Positions 54,021-55,277 of a DNA stretch of 55,277 nt are shown in pieces. Under the pieces are notes generated by a model that made no database searches, was not told the DNA's origin, and saw only the letters and a list, made by a program, of their open reading frames with translations. Position 1 is the stretch's first letter. Each line of letters begins with the position of its first letter. The stretch comes from Oscillospiraceae bacterium (GTDB taxonomy: Bacteria; Bacillota; Clostridia; Oscillospirales; Acutalibacteraceae), in the NCBI GenBank assembly GCA_029225165.1, contig JAQXVY010000046.1, positions 1 to 55,277 on the forward strand, read 5' to 3'. The translations under genes and the position numbers were made by a program.

Positions 54021-54752
54021 TTACTCTTTATTTTCGTGTTTGTTATCCTGGGCTTTAAAGCTTTCTTCTCTTTTTATTCTCGCCCTTTGTCTGCTCCTTT
54101 TGTAGCGGTAGAGGATATTTGTTGCCCATTCTCTGTCAATGGTTAAAAATCCGTTTAGCTTTTTGTCCTTGTCGGCAATTTCGTCAACTATTGCAAGACT
54201 TTTGCTGTAAATTTCAAGCCTTACAGATTGAATGTAGGGTTCCTTTTCAAGACCGATTAAAAATGTAAAGCCCATTGTGTTGCTTTCTCTGTCGTACATA
54301 GAGAGGTATCCCTCTGTAACCTCCCTCAGCTTTAGTTTTCTTGCAACACTTTCGCTTATGGCAAGCTTGGTCATCTCAACAGCCATATCGTCAAGTCCGT
54401 TTTCAAAGATAAAAAGCTTTTCCTTAAAGGTGTTAAAGTCGGGAGCAAGGCGTTTGCGTATGCCCTTTAGATTTTTAAATTCCTCCTCAAGCTCGTTATC
54501 AGCAAGCTGAAAACGGTCAATCTCGGGAATTAAGTAAACCATAAACCTCTTTTTCATATCGTTATACAAAAGTGGGTATGTGAGCCTTGCCTCGTGGCCA
54601 CAGCTGTGACATCTCCAATGAAAAAGATTTTCCTCCAAAATCTCATTCCTAAGGTGTGGGTTGTTTGTGGCATTGATGCTGGTGTATAGCTTACCCTCGG
54701 TGATTTCGTTGCATTTTGGGCAGATAATTTCTTTTATAACAGTTTTCTGCAC
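54021..54752 (-). CDS. CpXC-domain protein
   Basis: 243 aa cytoplasmic protein. The N-terminal zinc-binding-like part has ICPKCNEIT (the CpXC motif) and later WRCHSCGHEA, four cysteines that could hold a metal. The rest is helical and charged, ending in a basic tail (YRYKRSRQRARIKREES). Function of CpXC proteins is unknown. The GTG at 54752 is chosen as start: AGGAGG lies 8 bases before it and the CpXC motif begins ten residues later. Confidence 0.75.
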   Translation of the reverse strand: MQKTVIKEIICPKCNEITEGKLYTSINATNNPHLRNEILEENLFHWRCHSCGHEARLTYPLLYNDMKKRFMVYLIPEIDRFQLADNELEEEFKNLKGIRKRLAPDFNTFKEKLFIFENGLDDMAVEMTKLAISESVARKLKLREVTEGYLSMYDRESNTMGFTFLIGLEKEPYIQSVRLEIYSKSLAIVDEIADKDKKLNGFLTIDREWATNILYRYKRSRQRARIKREESFKAQDNKHENKE

Positions 54753-54901
54753 ATTGCCACCTCCTTTTGTTGCTATCAATAATTTGCTACTATCAATAAT
54801 ATATTAAATGAAATTTATTGGCAAGTAAATTTTGAAAATTTGTTGATTTTAAACCGTAAATCTGCAATAATATATTTGTAAAGTTAATCGGGAGGCTTAC
54901 T

Positions 54902-55277
54902 ATGTTTGTTTTTGAAAATATATTGGACGAGCTTGGCGAAATGCCTCTGCCTCCTTATATAACCCATAAGCTGGAGGATAAAGACAGATACCAGACGGTT
55001 TACGCCGCCCATGAGGGCTCTGCCGCCGCACCTACGGCGGGATTGCATTTTACAAAGGAGCTTTTGGAGCAGATAAAAGAAATGGGAGTTGAGATAGCCC
55101 ATGTTACACTCCATGTTGGCCTGGGTACATTTAGACCCGTAAAGGTAGATGACGTTACTAACCACGAAATGCACTCCGAATATTATGTTGTGGAGCAGGA
55201 GGAAGCCGATAAAATAAATACCTGCCGCAAAAACGGCGGACGCATTATAGCTGTCGGCACTACAAGCACAAGAACAC
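54902..55277 (+). pseudogene. queA: QueA lacking its N-terminal domain (continues past window end)
   Basis: Visible part of S-adenosylmethionine:tRNA ribosyltransferase-isomerase, the queuosine-pathway enzyme. Family core is clear: [63 protein letters not shown] normal QueA has about 150 residues before [11 protein letters not shown], including the DTRVIPAR part; here the ORF is open only from 54860 and begins at ATG 54902 with GGGAGG six bases upstream. No remnant of the missing part lies upstream. Either a 5'-truncated gene or a short form; function uncertain. Confidence 0.75.

Noticed and set aside
54780..54901. Frameshifted N-terminal half of queA
   Set aside because: Only 122 AT-rich bases lie upstream before the CpXC gene, with no QueA-like residues in any frame.
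1..55277. CRISPR arrays, tRNA or rRNA genes, prophage genes
   Set aside because: No regularly spaced repeats, cloverleaf-like sequences, rRNA segments or phage structural genes were recognised anywhere in the window.

Overview
The window reads as chromosomal DNA of a low-GC, endospore-forming Firmicute of the Ruminococcaceae/Oscillospiraceae type. Supporting signs are spoIIE and spoVAD, a CIRCE-controlled hrcA-grpE-dnaK-dnaJ cluster, a T-box-controlled trp operon and an agr-type quorum-sensing locus. It also carries several starch genes: a MalEFG-type importer, two GH13 enzymes, and a secreted protein whose apparent layout (CBM26-like, CBM74-like, Ig-like, dockerin) matches the Sas6 starch-adherence protein of Ruminococcus bromii. 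My best guess is R. bromii or a close relative; this is inference from content, with no search behind it.

Layout. 1-511: 3' part of lexA. 746-3568: agr-like locus in the order response regulator, histidine kinase, agrB, agrD, with LytTR-type direct repeats before agrB. 3692-7387: comEA-like gene, two DHHW-family surface proteins and a Nudix protein. 7596-9796: aminotransferase-trpS. 9890-16120 (minus): trpEGDCBA behind a tryptophan-specifier T-box, with no trpF. 16212-20344: DMT transporter, nth, HAD phosphatase, murE. 21065-26590: maltodextrin-type ABC importer plus lipoprotein alpha-amylase. 26810-30346: spoIIE and a UgtP-like glycosyltransferase. 30635-36255: VanW protein, Sas6-like protein, spoVAD. 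37034-42867: two small or unknown membrane proteins, rlmB, a degenerate P-type-ATPase-like protein, rpe, a MecA-like gene. 43158-47628: cytoplasmic GH13, acyl-CoA ligase, fba. 47773-48752: small membrane protein, rpsT, another small membrane protein. 48854-53956: hrcA-grpE-dnaK-dnaJ. 54021-55277: CpXC protein and a queA that lacks its N-terminal domain.

The most distinctive structural layer is a family of about 160-bp inverted-repeat elements (MITE-like). There are five full copies and one internally deleted copy, mostly with 4-bp target duplications. They sit right against genes: next to the nth stop codon, supplying the spoVAD stop codon, in the leaders of rlmB and a GH13 gene, and between grpE and dnaK. 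An internal stem covaries between copies. One copy is split by a second inverted-repeat element, and a third type lies upstream of murE.

Working together, the starch genes suggest a cell that binds starch through a dockerin-attached protein, trims glucans with a surface lipoprotein amylase, imports oligosaccharides with MalEFG (ATPase not in the window) and finishes them with a cytoplasmic GH13 enzyme. The agr locus is the best candidate for unusual biology: its AgrD-like peptide has no cysteine but has a serine at the ring-forming position.
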